A program made the position numbers and the translations under genes. Positions 42,315 through 54,100 of a DNA stretch of 64,000 nucleotides are shown piece by piece (position 1 is the first letter of the stretch; the number at the start of each line of letters is the position of its first letter). This DNA comes from Bimastos eiseni (taxonomy: Eukaryota; Annelida; Clitellata; Crassiclitellata; Lumbricidae): positions 24,127,495 to 24,191,494 of the forward strand of contig OY365819.1 in NCBI GenBank assembly GCA_959347315.1, in the 5' to 3' direction. Below the pieces are notes generated by a model. It saw only the letters and a program-made list of their open reading frames with translations, did not search any database and had not been told where the DNA came from.

Positions 42315-45029
42315 CAGTGGTTCTCAAGCTCTTTTGATGGAGGGCAAAGTCTTACTTTTAAAATATCATGGCGGGCCACAGAGATCTGAGGAGCCGTCCT
42401 CAGTTGCTTTCATTGTGGACGAATGCGTGCGCTGGAGCGCCAGCAAATAGTGGTCTCTGGGGAAGCGTCGTAAGTTTTCCCATGCGCAGCATTTGGTAAC
42501 ATCTGACATCGAATGGAACATGTTTTTGGCATATTGTCAGTGCCAATTTACAACAATGCAAGATAAAACACACGTTTTTCAGCGGAAGTATAATAAGATG
42601 CATACTGCTTGGTGCAAGGGTAACTCAGATACTTTCATATCAGATCAATTTTAAGGCAATAATTGAAGATATCGTTTGAACATTGTTAAATTTCAAAATG
42701 GAAAATTATTAATATAGGTAAAATTGAAATCAAATCTCAAATTTGTGTTAAAGAAATTTTAAATGCAGAAGTTCCAGCAATGCATTCATATTAATTCTGA
42801 ATATTTATTATTTTAATTTTTCAAAACTATTTATTGAAGATGAATCAGTTTTAATGAGATTTATGTGACTGCAGATTAGAAGCTAGTTTATCAATGTCTG
42901 GTTGTAGGTTCGTAGTGGCAAGTATCATCAATGCATTCAAATTTGAGTCAGTGAGGCGAGCTCGATTTTTGTTTTTTATAAGTTTCATCGCTGAAAATGA
43001 TTGTTCACATCTGTACGTGCTCCCAAAACGGCACATGTAACGTTGTGCAAACGACCGCAAATGTTCGAATTCATTTGCTGGCAGTATACGCCAGAATGCT
43101 ATCATATCATCGGCAGATGGCAGAACAGGAAGCTCAGCAAATTTGCTTTTCAGAACTGAGTTACATTACAAATCAATAATTTCAAGTTGCAAATTTTCAT
43201 CAAGCAAGTTGATCTTATCGTCCGGAAAAGCAAACGGATTTGTGAAAAGAGTAATGTTGTTCGTTTCTGCAAGAAACTGCGAAAATCGTGAGTCAGAGGC
43301 ACCCAGAAGTGTGTCAACTTTGCTTTTATAATTGTCAGCATCAACTTCATTCTCTGCTGCTCTCTCTTTCAGATGCTGGAAATTGTCAAACTTTTTGTGA
43401 GCTAACTGGTTAACGAACAATTGAAGTTTCATTTTAAAAGAAGCAACGTCGTTACACAGATTTGTAAAAAGTTTGTTGCTTCCCTGCAGTTTTAAATTTA
43501 AATTGTTGAGATGGTCAGTGATATCAACCAGGAATGCAAGATCATTCACCCATTCATTGCTAGCAAGACATTCACATTCAGCAGGTAGTTCGTTGATTTC
43601 TGTCAAAAATTTCATGATGTGATTTTTTAAACCCCCGAATCGTGAAAGAACTTTTCCTTTTGATAGCCATCTGACCTCACAATGCAACAACAGTTCACCA
43701 TATTCTTCATCTAAGTCTGAAAGGGATTGTCTGAATATTCGCCTGTTCAAAGCTTGTGCTCGTATTTTGTTGACACATTTGAGAACAACGTCCTTGACAT
43801 GTTTCTTATTCAGTGTTTGTCCACACAACGCCTCTTGATGAATGATGCAATGATATGTTAGCAGAGGACGTTCAAGAAACTTTGCTAAAAGCGACAAGCA
43901 ACCTACATGTTTGCCTGTCAGTGCTGCTGCACCGTCAGTACAGATGCTATCCAATTTTGTCCAGTCCAAATTGTATTTATCGACACAAGCTTTCAAAGTT
44001 GTAAATAAATCAGTTCCTTTTGTAGTGCCTTGAATAGTCTCCAAACTAAGCAGTTCTTCAATTATATCAAACGACTTACTAACAGCCCGGATGAATATGG
44101 ATACTTGTGCAGAATCACAAATGTCGTTGGACTCATCCATTGCCAATGAGAAAAATGCACAGTTTTTGGCTTGAAAAACAACCTGTTCAATGACGTTTGC
44201 TCCAAGTTCTTCTATGCGTCTTGTTATTGTAATATTTGACAGTGGAATTTCTTTGAATTTTGTTTCTATTTTCTTGTCACCAACCAAGCATTTTGGCTGC
44301 AATTTCCAGAACCGGTTTAATAATTTCTTCGCCATCAGTTAAAGGTTTTTTTTCTTTGCCAGGAGCAAAGCAACTTCGTAAGTGCGCTTTTATTTTGATC
44401 TTGTAATTTTAAAAACATTGATTGCTGGCTGCTAACGCCAATCTCTTTTCTGGCAATGCATTCTGATCTGATCTGATCTCAGAGCCCAATGGATATTTAT
44501 TGGTCAAATCGGGATGTGTACTGTTGTAGTGTCTTTCCATGTTGTATTTTTTTTAGAACAGACACACAAAATCCGCATACTAAACAGGTTGGTTATCCAC
44601 TACGTCCAAGAACAAACATATACCTATCTTTCCAATCGTCATTAAATTCCCGACAAGAGAGGTTCGAGCTTTCCTCAAGTTTTCGTTTCATCCTGTCACT
44701 TAAATTTGAACTCATCCTTTTTAACCCAAACTTAAAATATTTTAATTAAAGTTTAAATTTCAAATATTAAAATGAAATTGTCAATAATCAAGAATGAAAA
44801 CACACGTCTTTTTCAACGGAGTGTAAATACGCTGCATAGAGCTTGACGAAATGTGAACTAAGATTAAAACAAAATAATAGAAAAAAAGAACTTAGCTTAA
44901 CTTAAATCGAAAATCAAGAAAACAAGGTAATTTAATTTATTTTCAAAATTTGTGAGTGACTGTCGCGGGCCACATTCAAAGGATTGGCGGGCCACTTTTG
45001 GCCCGCGGGCCACGGTTTGGGAACCACTG
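42315..45029 (-). mobile_element. hAT DNA transposon with TIRs and perfect target duplication
   Basis: The terminal inverted repeats are CAGTGGTTCTCAA at the left and, reverse complemented from the right, CAGTGGTTCCCAA (12/13). The element is 2715 bp, flanked by the 8-bp duplication GTCTAAAG, the size typical of hAT insertions. Subterminal GCGGGCCAC words occur at both ends. The transposase lies on the minus strand. Confidence 0.95.
42851..44335 (-). pseudogene. hAT transposase, frameshifted (GTF2IRD2-like type)
   Basis: A 389-codon frame begins at 44335 with SLAMDESNDICDSAQVSIFI, TKLDSICTDGAAALTGKHVG, LTYHCIIHQEALCG and CEVRWLSKGKVL. A frameshift at about 43110-43165 leads to the C-terminal dimerisation region, RFGSTYRCEQSFSAMKLIKN followed by KNRARLTDSNL, ending at 42851. 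DES...D and the C-terminal block are the hAT catalytic and dimerisation signatures. The wording fits the lineage that gave rise to GTF2IRD2/ZBED-type genes. Upstream, at about 44700-44500, a BED-like finger (DDWKDRYMFVLGRSG, then CLVCGFC) is broken by a stop and lies out of frame. Confidence 0.88.
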
Positions 45030-45037
45030 GTCTAAAG
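45030..45037 (+). repeat. 8-bp target site duplication, right
   Basis: GTCTAAAG, the mate of 42307-42314. Confidence 0.9.
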
Positions 45038-45420
45038 AATATGGCAACACTCTCTGGGCAGCGTAAATACAATCTGGAAACTGGCGGAGCCCAGGGGCGG
45101 AGCTTCATAGACAGAATAAACTATGACCAATCACAGTTAAGGAAACAATAGCAAACCCACTGCTGCTTTGCAAATCTGTCTAGTTTGTTTGCCGGCTCGA
45201 AGTGCAAAGTTACCGCGAATTGTTCAATTTGGTTGGTTTAATCTGATTTATAAGTTAGTTTACTGAGAATTTTGTGGAAATTACATCAGACCAGCTATGG
45301 ATGAACGTTTGGCACTGGCGAGTGAGCATAATAGTACTCTTCTGTGGCCCAAATTTTGGGGCCTTGTAAACCTAACACTTACCGCCCCTGACTTGGAAGT
45401 AAAGTTCTAGTTTGTAATAT

Positions 45421-45451
45421 GGCCGAACTTTCAGCCGCAGAAGATTTATCC
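45421..45451 (-). repeat. isolated end of the CTTCTGCGGCCGAA MITE family
   Basis: The reverse complement reads GGATAAATCTTCTGCGGC then TGAAAGTTCGGCC. It matches the left end of the element at 54766-55088, including the preceding GGATAAAT, with one change. Confidence 0.7.
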
Positions 45452-45639
45452 ATACATTCAACAAATTCATCATCATGTATTTTGTAAGTATAAACTGGAT
45501 TGATGATAATAATTATGCTTTAAATGGAAGCTGGGTCGCTAACAAGAATTTTAATAGTGTATTTGAAGTATTCAATTAAACAAAATGTTGATAAGAAATT
45601 CCACTAGATTTCATTGCGACACCATTTTGTCATCAATCG

Positions 45640-45780
45640 AACTTTTAATTATGCATGCTATTTTTCACTGATCCAGCTTCCATTCATGCATATTTCTCTT
45701 TGTAGATCCAGCTTCCATTTAAGTATATTTATTTTCATCAATCCAGCTTCCATTTAGGTATATTTCTTTTCATCAATTGG
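45640..45780. repeat. tandem 36-bp degenerate repeats
   Basis: TCAATCCAGCTTCCATTTAG followed by GTATATTTCTTTTCA recurs about three times, with a further relative at 45480-45545 in the opposite orientation. It is the same family as 39731-39960. Confidence 0.75.
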
Positions 45781-45963
45781 GATATTTGCTAATAATTGCT
45801 TAAAAACCAATCTAGGGTAGATTGCACTTTACATTTAAGTATGTAAAGTGTACACTCAGATTCACATCCATTTGTTGCACAAAGTATTTGTTTTCAATTT
45901 GAAATAGAATCTGGATTGAAGAAACTGTCACTGAATTTACAGTCAGTGTAGGTTACTATAAAT

Positions 45964-46930
45964 GTGACATCTTTATGCATTATGTTGCAGATCTTGCAAC
46001 GTACCCGAGCATTCAATTTAGTTCAGCTGGTGCACTTCTTGAGTGAACGTTTCTCTGCTTACTATGCATGGCGCCTCCTCGACTTTGCAAGCAACAGAAA
46101 GCAACGCGTGGCTGCTAAGTTTCCTCCGTACACCGGTCAGCTAGTACGAAGAATTTCGGAGGACATGTACGATGTTGCTTCAAGCAAGCAAGATGGCACA
46201 TTCTATTAAGTGAACATGGCAACTGTTATGTGCACCTGTGTTGAAGGGTCAAGTGGCAAATGCTGTAAACATATGCACTAGATCTTAACAGAAAGTCAAG
46301 ATTTCTCTGAAACTGTTGGGCATAATTTTCGTGATAACCGCAACCTGTTCTATGAAGTGGCCACTGGCAGCACAGTGCCTTCTGGTTGGCTGGATTTGCT
46401 CCATGGTGGTGTTAACCAAACTACTCAGTCTTTGATTCTGAGTGTAGCTGTTCAGTCTCCAGTTGACCCGGTATGTACAGTAATACCCTCAGAAGTGTGG
46501 CTACTGACAAAAGTTATGAACTAGCACAGCACATGGCCAAAATTGATGAAGTATTTAAAGTTAAGATCCATTATGTTGCTAGCCAAAACCAAGAAGTGTT
46601 TACTGATGCATAAAAAGTTTTTCTTAGCACGCTCCTAATGCCATCGCAAGTGCTCTGCATACTTTTGGAAAATATTCAGGTGGTGGGAAGAGGGCAGGCA
46701 AACGATTGTCATGCATAAGTGTGCAGTCAACAGCTATCGCATGCCGCAAGAAAGTGTTGTGAGGTAAACACCCAGGAGAGGCTGGCCGACCTCGAAAATC
46801 AGCTGTAGTTGTCCAAAACAAGCATGACTATTCAATGCCTTCTCGAAAACGGAATCAGCCTGCACCACATGCGTTGGCTAAATGTGTGTCGAGGAGCATT
46901 TCGTTTGAGAATTCACACTCAAAAAAGTAG
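45964..46930 (+). pseudogene. SWIM-finger transposon-type protein remnant
   Basis: The plus strand contains LSERFSAYYAWRLLDFASNR then KQRVAAKFPPYTG. After a stop comes MCTCVEGSSGKCCKHMH, a SWIM zinc finger (CxCx(n)CxH), then NLFYEVATGSTVPSGWLDLL, RLSCISVQSTAIACRK, AGRPRKSAV and RKRNQPAPHALAKCVSRSIS, ending at 46930. SWIM fingers are common next to Mutator-like and other transposase domains, but no catalytic domain is recognisable upstream. At least three stops or frameshifts. Confidence 0.6.
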
Positions 46931-48590
46931 AACTCTGCCTGACCTCTGTATCTTGACCCACTGTCTATAGCTCTAGTTCTGGTTAACTGACTAAGAATAA
47001 GCTGGTAAATATGACTTAGATTTTGTATGTGCTCTAGTCCTCATCATGTGATTGGTGTAGTTTGATCTTTTAATCTGTTTGAACAGTTTCGTTTTACCAT
47101 TTATGTGCTGTGTTTATTGGTCCACTTACAATTTGTTGTACATGTCACCAAATTGCACATTTTGGATTCTCGTCTTGAGCCAGTTTGATTTATGGTGCTC
47201 AGAGCTGATTATGTTTCTTCCAATACTTAATCTTTTGAGGAATTGCTATGCCTGAGATTCGTTTCAGAACCTGTTTTGCTTGAATTAGTTTGTGCTTTTG
47301 TAAAATAGTTGCTAACAGTTGCTTACAGTTTACTGAGATGCATTTTGTGGTAGCCTTAAAACTGTTCTTTTCAGCCTGGGTTGGGCCTGGAGCTCTTCTG
47401 AGTAGTAATCTTGAAGAGGTAGTAGGGCACTATATGAATTTTTTGAAGGCATGAATGAATTCTGAAATCATGTTCAGGTTTTCATCATCAATGGCAGCTA
47501 ATATTTTATATCACCTGTTTTGAACTTTGCTTGTGCCATGTGTATTATAGGATGGCACCCACCTTCCTTCAAACGTTATGTAATTATGTATGACCCCCCA
47601 TACATTATTAGTTCTTCTGTGTTATTTCACATTCAATTTCTATGTCCCGCTGATCATTTCCTAACCTAACGCTACAATAAAGGGTGTACATACTTACTTA
47701 TAAATATTCCTTTTTATCACTGACTTAACTAATTAATTCATGCATGTAGTTTCAATTAAGTAGTATTTCTTCTATATATTATAATTATTGTTTATTACTG
47801 TGTATCACAATGTTTTGAAGCTTTGAAATAAATAGCAAAAGCTCATTCAACTATTCAAGCTATATCAAGTATTTTTGATTGATCATGTGCTTTAGCCAAC
47901 TGCTCCATCTAAAGGCTTCAAATTGGAATTACTGAAAATCGAAATTAATTATCACCAACTCCCCTAACCTAAAGACATAGTATAACTCCATTTCAAACTT
48001 AAAAATACTGGTTTTCATACATCAACATAACATCAAATTAAATGCCCATATAGGCCACCTCACAGCAACTTGCTCCGCCTCTTTCTATGGCTTTAGAAAA
48101 CTCGTTTTTCCTATCTTCAATTCATAACAACCAGATCTACACAGGCTCACTTGCAAACGCTTAATGCCTGCCTTTAGGTCAAGTTTATAAACAATCATCG
48201 GCTACGGATGTAGCTTCGATTTGCATGTGTATATTCTATATATGGTTTCATAATATTATATAACTTTTGCGCCATGATTCTCATTCAGCCTTAAATAGGA
48301 TATATATAATTTTTTATGTATTTACGCCTCCTGGCATGGTTGCTTACTTTCTGTATCTCTAAGAAATGATGTACCTATTATAATGAACATTAAAACTGCA
48401 AGGCCTTACCAATGAAAAATATTAGGGAAATAATTCATAACAGTAATTGATTTATACTAGGGACTATCGCACACTTAAATGCAGAGGACTAGAGCTAGAG
48501 CGGTTTAATGGTCAAAATTCACATCAAAGCTATTTTTTACACCAATGTGAGTGAGTAAAAGTGCATTTAAAATGACAACGAGTTTTTGAG
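46931..48590. other. AT-rich intergenic DNA, no gene seen
   Basis: No open frame long enough to be credible and no element end recognised. Confidence 0.45.
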
Positions 48591-48596
48591 CCGCAT

Positions 48597-48653
48597 TTCA
48601 TATCAGCTGACTAGTTTCATATCAGCTGACTAGTTTCATATCAGCTGACTAGT
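48597..48653 (+). repeat. three perfect 19-bp tandem repeats
   Basis: TTCATATCAGCTGACTAGT occurs three times without a change. Each unit contains CAGCTG, an E-box hexamer, and ACTAGT. Confidence 0.95.
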
Positions 48654-49059
48654 AAACTTTAAAATTATTAAAATACTCATGTTGGCTAATTATACCAATT
48701 TTGAAAACAAATAATTAAATGCTGTTGATAGAAACGTTGAGGAATTTCATGGTTGCATAGACGGTCATGGACGGCGTCCAGGCTAAGTCGACCAAATAAG
48801 TGGTCTTAATAACTTTTCGTAGGTAGATGGCATAATAGCTGAAATTTTATGCCATATATAAATTTTCCATCTCACCTACCTCATATCACCGCACTATCTT
48901 GTTAAACACAGATTTACCAATCTTATATGAAGCTTACATTTTATTACTTGCAAAAAGCTATCTGACGACTGAATTAACACGCAATAAAGTAATATATGGT
49001 TTACTTAGCAAAGTTTTTAATTTTTATGACAGATATGTTTAAAAGTGTTAGAATTGGTG

Positions 49060-49520
49060 CTCGAAAGGGTCCCCGCTTACACGAACATAAGCTTCTACCG
49101 GCCACTGGCCGGTAGAAGCATCAACGATCGACTGGTCAAAGCGCGCCTATTCGTCAATCAGACGCGTTTTGACTTCGTCGACACTGGCTATTCTGGAGCG
49201 GTAAACCTTCTACTGCAGCACACTCCATGTGCTATAGTCGACTGGGTTAAGATCCGGTGAATTCGGCGGCCACAATTTTGTCGGGATGAAGTATGGCGTC
49301 TCTCGCTCCAGGAAAGAGACGTTGTCGCGTGCTCGATGCGCCGAGGCGCCACTCTTTTGAAAGACAAAAACCTCACCCTGGGACATCCGGCATATGGCTA
49401 GCAGTAGCTTCTGGGCAAGAAGGTTGTCGCGATAGTATGCCCCATTCACTTTGACACCCGGCTCGATGAAATGGAGTTCAGTGCAGCCAATGCAAGTAAT
49501 AAAATTTAAGCGTTATACTA
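49060..49520 (-). pseudogene. mariner/Tc1-type transposase C-terminal fragment
   Basis: The minus strand encodes VNGAYYRDNLLAQKLLLAIC, FVFQKSGASAHRARDNVSFL and PPNSPDLNPVDYSTWSVLQ. The usual FQQDGAPAHRA block has lost its catalytic aspartate (FQKSGAS), while the final SPDLNPVDY aspartate is retained. The N-terminal half and the inverted terminal repeats are not seen. The downstream part is interrupted by the palindrome at 49091-49119. Confidence 0.82.
49091..49119. repeat. 29-bp perfect palindrome
   Basis: GCTTCTACCGGCCA, one central C, then TGGCCGGTAGAAGC, a perfect 14-bp inverted repeat. It lies within the mariner-derived reading frame. Confidence 0.95.
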
Positions 49521-49969
49521 AAAATTGGTTCATCTGTGTTTAACAAGGTTGCGCTGTGATAATTTTTATGAGTCAGGTGAAGTGGAAAATTTATATATAG
49601 CATAACATTCCAGCCATTTTTCCATCTACCTACCAAAGGTTATTAAAATTTGTGGAAATTTGACGAAGTTCTGACAAAAACAATTTTACTTAGTTTATTT
49701 TGAGACACGTTGTATATAGAGAAAGGTATCGAAGGTAGTGGCTAAATCTTCGCATCAATGTCGAACTCGGTTGTTGCATAGGACTCTATGCGGACTATGC
49801 CAGGCTAGGCTCTCACCAGCAATTGGCCGTTTAATAATTGGAGATGAAATTCCTTAGATCAAGGTTATTGCTTACAATGACGACCATCACACCATAAATT
49901 GAACATCAATTTCAATAGAGCAATAAATAAAATATATGAAAATTGATTACTGTATAAATACCATTGGTC

Positions 49970-50222
49970 AGCTATGGCTCTGTCTCGATCCTTTGCTTCA
50001 GTCGGTCCCTCTCTGCAGAATGCACTTTCTACATCTGTTCGCTCAAAAATTCTATCTGGCAGTCTCTTATCCTCTTTCGCTTTACTCAAAACCTACTTCT
50101 TCTCGAGGGGACTTGCGCATTGGCAGCGCTTCTGAACGGTTCACCCTTCTAGAGGCGCTATATAAATGCTTCAATGCAATACAGTATTGGTCATTACAGT
50201 ATTGCTATTATATGCATGCACA
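49970..50222 (+). pseudogene. LINE 3' fragment with SINE-like tail
   Basis: A plus frame reads SRSFASVGPSLQNALSTSVR and LLKTYFFSRG, the C-terminal wording of CR1/L2-type RTs. About 60 bp later GGCGCTATATAAATGCTTCA and ATGCAATACAG close the element. That ending resembles the 3' end of the SINE at 56789-57019. Confidence 0.6.
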
Positions 50223-50505
50223 TTGCCCTTAAGCTAAATTCACATAATCTAAACCATAATACCTATTCTACACTAATTAGAACAGATAGGTTCAAGTCAC
50301 AAACATTGTGATATATCTTGAACTTTGAAGTGATGTACAGTAGTCAACACAGTCTGATGGCTATACACCCAATAAAACCCATCATGTAAAGGACAAACGT
50401 AGAAGACACCATGTCACGGAACATCAGACAGTTTAATGTACAGTGAATAGAGAAAAAACAGTCATAGTGTGAAAATAACGCCTTAGCAAATGCGACTTGA
50501 AGCTA

Positions 50506-50511
50506 TTTATT
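50506..50511 (-). terminator. candidate polyadenylation signal of the paralogue
   Basis: AATAAA on the minus strand, about 160 nt beyond the stop codon at 50673-50675. Confidence 0.4.
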
Positions 50512-50672
50512 TCCCAGAAAAAAATTTCTACTTCTTTGCCAGCATGCAGCAGATATTGTCATGCTTTTTCATTCTGTTTGAAAATTTATCAACTCTAATT
50601 TGATATTTTTTACATTTATCAATAATCAAATTGATACCATTGCATCAAACATGCTTTTAAAAAAATAGGTCC

Positions 50673-51124
50673 TCAACGGCGTTGCATTTTAGCGAACCTT
50701 GCAGATGTAAGAAATTCATCGATTAATTGGACAAAGAACTGGGAAAATTCTGCAATAGTAAGTAATGTTCCTCCTAGAATTAGTCCAAATGCACCGCCAA
50801 CGTCGCAGAAAAGTGCGAGGAAGTTGTAGGCTGGAGTTGTCTGGATGTCGACGTAGCTCAGCTGAGAGTAGAAGATATCCAGGAAGACGAGTTCCTTGCT
50901 TAGTTTTGACATAGTCAGTTTCCGTCCCATGAACTGAGACTTTTGCGACATGTAATTGAGAAAATGCTCTGACAGAGAACTTGTTGATATTGAAATCGGA
51001 TACGTTGGTAGATGGCATTGAAGAGGGCAATCACATTTACGACACGCACCAGAAGTAATCCACAATCTGAAGGCTTTCATCACGCATAAGTAGCCCTGGT
51101 CAATGCTGCATATTGGCCCTGGAA
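50673..51124 (-). CDS. DEG/ENaC paralogue, last exon
   Basis: Open from the TTTAG acceptor to the stop. It encodes PGPICSIDQGYLCVMKAFRL, CDCPLQCHLPTYPISIS, ELVFLDIFYSQLSYVDIQTT and TM2 GLILGGTLLTIAEFSQF, ending AKMQRR. 83% identical to exon 7 of the first gene after RLW. Same GGT filter. Confidence 0.92.
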
Positions 51125-54100
51125 CTAAATATTGTCTACACAAGGTTAAACTTCAGATAGACCTCCTCAATTAATTATACATTAGAGAAGCCACTATAAG
51201 CTACTATAGCACCGGATTCGGTAAGACGAATACTGACAATTCCAAAATTTGAGTTGTTTTTTTAAATATCAACTACGTTGGTGATTTCAACATCAGGAGA
51301 TATACATGTATGTTATTGTTACTAACTACTATATCGCTGATGCATAAGAATACTTTCAGATTTAGAATCATTGACAGTAGGCTATATGTATGTGCTGCGC
51401 AACTTTCAATCGCCCTATGGAAAGGAGGCATACACTCAGGCATACATAGGGGGCCTACTGAGGGTGTTGCAGAATGGCTAAATTCAGCATCGTATAAACT
51501 CTCAATGGTTAACGTTCAAGCACTATAATATAGTGCTTCAGCATCAGATTATGATGCTTAAGCACCATATTATGATGCTTATGAACGACAGTGTTGAGCA
51601 AGGTGTCAAACTCAGCACTGATTTCCTAGCAACAGCCAATAGTGAAAAACTTCACCAGAACGTCTTGCAGAACGTCTTGCAAGTTGTGGAGACTTCGTCA
51701 GTGGAGACAACCAAACATTTGCAAACGCAAGAAAGTTACTGCAAAACTATTGATTTGACGGCCAGATCACCCGACTGCCATTGGTCATGATTAATATTTC
51801 ATTATTGAATGAACTGTTACATAATAGTACATAATTTGCATATATTATGCTGTTAAATGTCTACATATTCTACTCTGCTGTTATTAACTATGAATGTAGT
51901 ATCATCTCAAAACAAGCACAGATTATCTAGATGTCTACACAGCTTAATAATGGAAGTCCTGATTTTTCTCATGCATACAGCCAATATAATGTAAAAATTG
52001 AATTGGGTGGTGGACCACATAGATGTTGTCCAAATGATTTGAAACTTTGTCATAAATTTTATTTAATTACATGGAACAGAGTTAAATTGGAGACAAAAGC
52101 CAATGACAACTTTTTTTAAATGGGGCATTGGATGCACCCTAATAGAAATAATGTGAAGCTTGCAGCACTAGTTGCGAAGCACAGTTAGTAGGACATTTAG
52201 TTTATACAGTTTACTTCAATTACCGCGCGGCCAATAACCGCGCGTGGCTCGTAATTGTAATCTCAATATTTCTACAGCGCCCACATAAGAGAAGTCGCGG
52301 GAACCTGCTTATTCACAGGCGCTTAATCAAGACAGAATTGATAGGCGCAGGGGGTCTAAATCCAGAGAGTCAGGCAGGCTAAGGTGGATGATGTTTGCAG
52401 TTGAAACGGCGAGGGAGATAGGAGGAAGAGGATGCATCAGGATAGGATTTGCGAAAGAGCAGTGTTTTTAGTTGTGAGTGAAAGACCTGTGGGGAGATAG
52501 CAAGAGGTGTTTATGAATTCGCAGGACGGATCGGATATTTGTCTTAATGGTGGAGGGAGTTTGTTCCAAAGAGGCGGAACAGCAATGGCTATGGAGCGAT
52601 TTGCAAATTTGAGTGATGATGTGAAGGAAGGGCGAAGTAGTGTGAGGGTAGAAGAGGAACGGGTTGAACGATGTGGCTGAATCGTGAACAACTGACGGTG
52701 ATATGTGGGCTGTGAGGGTTGCAGTGTATTATAGGAGAATGAAATGACTTTATATTCGATCCTTTCAGGTATTTTGAGCCAGTAGAGTGATTTGAGGGCA
52801 GGAGTGATAAGTTTTATTATGGTGATGCTTTGGGGTTTTGGTGACAGCACGGGCGAGAGCATTCTGAATGGCTTGCAGGCGGTTTAATTGGATGGCTCAT
52901 TACCGCGTCGATCATAACTGCGCCTGTCGTCGTTTAAAGAGGCCTTATTACTTGTCTACCAACTTATCACATCTTTATTGTAAGCGGGATGAAAAGATTT
53001 TTATTTAACTAGAAGCTGAATCAATTAATTGAATTCTGATCAACTCGAAGCCGGATTAATCAACAGAATTCTGTTCAACCGAAAGTTGCGTTAATTAAAG
53101 AAAAGATTTTTGTTCAACCAGAAGGTGGATTTGCTATCAGAATTAGGTTTAGATGGAGGCGGGTGTGATAAAAAGATTAATGAAAGGAATTCTGCTCAAA
53201 AAGAAGCTGAATCGATGAAAAGAATACCGCCTAAGTGGCAGCTTGAATAATGAAAAGATTATTGTTTAACTAGAAACTGGATCTTTGAAAATAATTCCGT
53301 CTGATCTGAGGCGGGATTGATGAAATGAATGACGTTGAAATGAAAACGGGATTTTTCTTCTCTCCCATGTGCGCAGATATTTCGGCGCGGTAATGAGCCG
53401 CGCGCGGTTATTGAAGGATACCAATTTATACATACCCGCGCACAAAAAAGAAATCATCATTTGCAGCATACAAACAATATACAATAAATGGAAATCATTT
53501 TACTTTAGCAAATTTATACCGTCAGATGTAATTGAGCGACAGCTACAACTGGACAGAATAAAATATCCCACGCATTGGCCAATGCATCTCGTAAACGTGT
53601 AGTTTTCAGCTTCACGACAATCGCCATAAGGAGCAGGCAACATGGACAGCTAAAAATAATGGAACGAGAATTAATATTAAGGCCTCCAATTGTATTTTTA
53701 GTATTGCCGATCAGTAGGCCTAAGTCTACTAATTTGAATCCGAGTGAAGTATCCGAAATCATTCGTAAAGCGAACGACTCAGGAGATTAAACATTGCGCA
53801 AAGAATCATTTTGATCTGTTATATGGTGCACAAATAAGATCTGTCAAATGAACACACTTAATAACGTGTCAATAGGCCTATAATGTAACGTAATTTTATA
53901 TATTGCATATAATTGTGTAAAATGACAACACGTCTCCTGTTCATTGTTTTGAGCAAGCTCTGTGTGAATTTAAGAGATACATGTAGCCAGTGTGCATGTG
54001 ACAGTGGCAAGCTCTGCGCCCTTCATTCCTCACTATTTATATGGACACAACTCTTCAACCGCTCCTTTTCAAAAACTGTTTTAGGAACAAATCAAGCTTA

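Larger units (their letters stand above)
52232..53413. mobile_element. TIR-bounded composite repeat
   Basis: CAATAACCGCGCGTGGCTCG at 52232 and the reverse complement of 53391-53413 (CAATAACCGCGCGCGGCTCA) form inverted ends of about 24 bp with few mismatches. A related ATTACCGCGTCGATCATAAC sits internally near 52900. The unit encloses a LINE fragment and a block of about 50-bp tandem repeats. Confidence 0.55.
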
